Below, piece after piece: positions 62,883-64,000 of a stretch of DNA of 64,000 bases. This DNA comes from Burkholderia sp. PAMC 26561 (GTDB taxonomy: Bacteria; Pseudomonadota; Gammaproteobacteria; Burkholderiales; Burkholderiaceae): the NCBI RefSeq assembly GCF_001557535.2, contig NZ_CP014306.1:1054001-1118000 (forward strand). Direction: 5' to 3'. The stretch's first letter is position 1. Each line of letters begins with the position of its first letter. Both the position numbers and the translations under genes were made by a program. Below the pieces are notes generated by a model. That model searched no databases and was not told the origin of the DNA. It was given only the letters and a program-made list of their open reading frames with translations.

Positions 62883-63638
62883 TCAGCGCGCGAGCGACCG
62901 CCGCTTCATTTCGAGTTGCGTGATCAACCGCTGCAACGTGTTCTCCGCCGATCCCGGCAAACTCATGAACTTGAAGCCCAGCGTATAACGCCGGTCGCCT
63001 TTCGCGTTCACGATCTGGCGGTTCGACATCAGTTGCACGTCGAGCACGACCTTGCCCGGATTGCTGAAATGAAGCTCCACGTCTTTCAGGATCACGCCGA
63101 CTTCCAGCGCCGCAACGCGTTCGTCCATGGTCCGAAGCGCAACACCGCCAAGCGAGAGGTCGTTGACTTCAAAGCGAAAACGCTCGCCGCTCGGCAAAAT
63201 GCCGCTGCAGATATACGGGTCGAGCACGGGCGCTTCCACACGGAAATACTCGCGTCGCTGCATATAAAACAGGACGGGCGGGAAGTCGGCTTCGAACGCC
63301 GGACGTCCTTCGAAAACGATTTCACGCGGCGTACCCGTCGCGAATTCGACGCGAACGCCATCCGGGCTCGCGCTGAACATCAGGTTCTCGGTCGAGAGGA
63401 CGGCGGCGTTTTCATCGGCAACCGCGCCCCAGTCGAAGACGAACGTCCGGGCAGCGGGATTCACGTCGAGCAGGCGGGTCACGATCTGCCCCTTGCCGTG
63501 ATCGACAGTGAGGAAATCGCCCCGATTGACGAGGTTGCGCAGGGAAACACCGATTTCCAGCGGATTACGCCTGCCAAAATCGGGATGGTCGGACTCGTCG
63601 TCAGCGATGTCGGAACCGTTCGACTCATTCATGTTCAT
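62883..63638 (-). CDS. ycgR: YcgR-type flagellar brake protein with PilZ domain
   Basis: 251 aa from the ATG at 63638 (a second ATG two codons on is possible). An N-terminal YcgR domain (EIGVSLRNLVNRGDFLTVDH) and a C-terminal PilZ domain. The cyclic di-GMP site is visible as RREYFR (RxxxR type) and NDLSLGG (D/NxSxxG). Slows the flagellar motor when c-di-GMP is high. Preceded by a FliA promoter and followed by its own terminator, so it is transcribed separately from flgK. Confidence 0.92.
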   Translation of the reverse strand: MNMNESNGSDIADDESDHPDFGRRNPLEIGVSLRNLVNRGDFLTVDHGKGQIVTRLLDVNPAARTFVFDWGAVADENAAVLSTENLMFSASPDGVRVEFATGTPREIVFEGRPAFEADFPPVLFYMQRREYFRVEAPVLDPYICSGILPSGERFRFEVNDLSLGGVALRTMDERVAALEVGVILKDVELHFSNPGKVVLDVQLMSNRQIVNAKGDRRYTLGFKFMSLPGSAENTLQRLITQLEMKRRSLAR

Positions 63639-63732
63639 GGGCTTGCCGTGTTCGTTTGCTCGCGCCGCCTCGAGTATCAAGGCCGGTGCGCGTCCAACCA
63701 GACCGTGTAGATCCGGCACTTCGGTGTTCCAT

Positions 63733-63759
63733 TTAGCGGCAATAGGGCAGGTTTATTTA
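63733..63759 (-). promoter_or_regulatory. FliA (sigma-28) promoter for ycgR
   Basis: Minus strand: TAAATAAA (63759-63752), 11 bases, GCCGCTAA (63740-63733); exact TAAA-N15 spacing and one mismatch in the -10. The ycgR start lies about 95 bases downstream. Confidence 0.8.
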
Positions 63760-63885
63760 GGGCTGACAGCAAAAAATACCTAAAAATCCCGTTTTACCCC
63801 TGATTAACCTCGATTTCGCAACCGAAAACGTCCAAAGCGCACGAAAAGAAACAAACCCGCTCTCAGCCCCATTTTCTATGCGGCT

Positions 63886-63940
63886 CGGCCGGCGGCCCAT
63901 CCCGCGCGCTGCAGAATGCGGGAATGGCTCACCGGCCGGC
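63886..63940. promoter_or_regulatory. Long imperfect hairpin near the right edge
   Basis: CGGCCGG (63886-63892) pairs with CCGGCCG (63932-63938), and inner segments (GGCCCATCCCGC against GCGGGAATGGCTC) pair imperfectly. No T run. It may end a transcript of a gene beyond the window. Confidence 0.45.
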
Positions 63941-64000
63941 TTCGTCTTCTATTGCGACATTGGCCCCGTCGCTTATGACACATTACTCGTAATACGTTTC

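Larger units (their letters stand above)
63639..64000. other. Non-coding stretch upstream of ycgR
   Basis: 362 bp, including the ycgR FliA promoter (63733-63759) and the long hairpin at 63886-63940. No convincing gene or known RNA. Confidence 0.5.

Overview
The window looks like a chromosomal segment of a high-GC beta-proteobacterium of the Burkholderiaceae, most like Caballeronia or Paraburkholderia. This rests on gene order and protein character: glmU-glmS, folB-ttcA, an S-adenosylhomocysteine (SAH) riboswitch in front of ahcY and metF, a dppABCDF operon, the pxpBCA cassette, and a large fli/flg block whose proteins read as Burkholderiales versions. I saw no tRNA, rRNA, CRISPR array or prophage.

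Layout. 1-5.4 kb: the first codons of a response regulator (minus strand), a VirK/YbjX (DUF535) protein, a sigma-54-type activator with a zinc-ribbon membrane partner gene, and a run of small envelope proteins. 5.4-6.0 kb: a non-coding patch with DnaA-box-like 9-mers and a decayed DUF488 gene. 6.2-20 kb: housekeeping genes, namely glmS, glmU, a two-motif aspartic protease, ttcA, folB, a pteridine-reductase-type SDR, a MidA-like methyltransferase, cca, a GST, an NDUFA9-like protein, a lytic transglycosylase and 5-formyl-THF cyclo-ligase. 20-28 kb: a 5-oxoprolinase/permease module (marR, pxpB, pxpC, pxpA, DUF969, DUF979) bracketed by two copies of a long-armed palindromic repeat. One copy is split by an IS30-family insertion sequence. 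28-35 kb: TraB/GumN and the dipeptide ABC transporter. 35-38 kb: ahcY, a holin-like gene and metF behind an SAH riboswitch. 38-44 kb: cidA/cidB-type genes with a divergent LysR regulator, a DUF937-OmpA protein and an AidB-type acyl-CoA dehydrogenase. 44-64 kb: flagellar genes, in order a FlhB-C-domain protein, a FliK-like paralogue, fliT, fliS and fliE (leftward), fliFGHIJK and fliLMNOPQR (rightward), then flgL, flgK and a YcgR-type PilZ brake (leftward). Three sequences match the FliA (sigma-28) promoter, before fliS, flgK and ycgR.

The most unusual structure is the palindromic repeat. Each full copy has two inverted arms of 281 bp around a centre of 198-199 bp. Both copies lie between the 3' ends of convergent genes, within about 26-36 bp of the stop codons. 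A small hairpin inside each arm shows a compensatory base-pair change between arms. I know of no named family that fits it, but I could not search. Other points worth checking are the PTR1-style Asp-Tyr-Lys catalytic triad in the SDR next to folB, the GAFTSA variant in the sigma-54-type activator, the FlhB-C-domain gene that begins where FlhB is normally cleaved, and the domain apparently shared by FlgK and FlgL.
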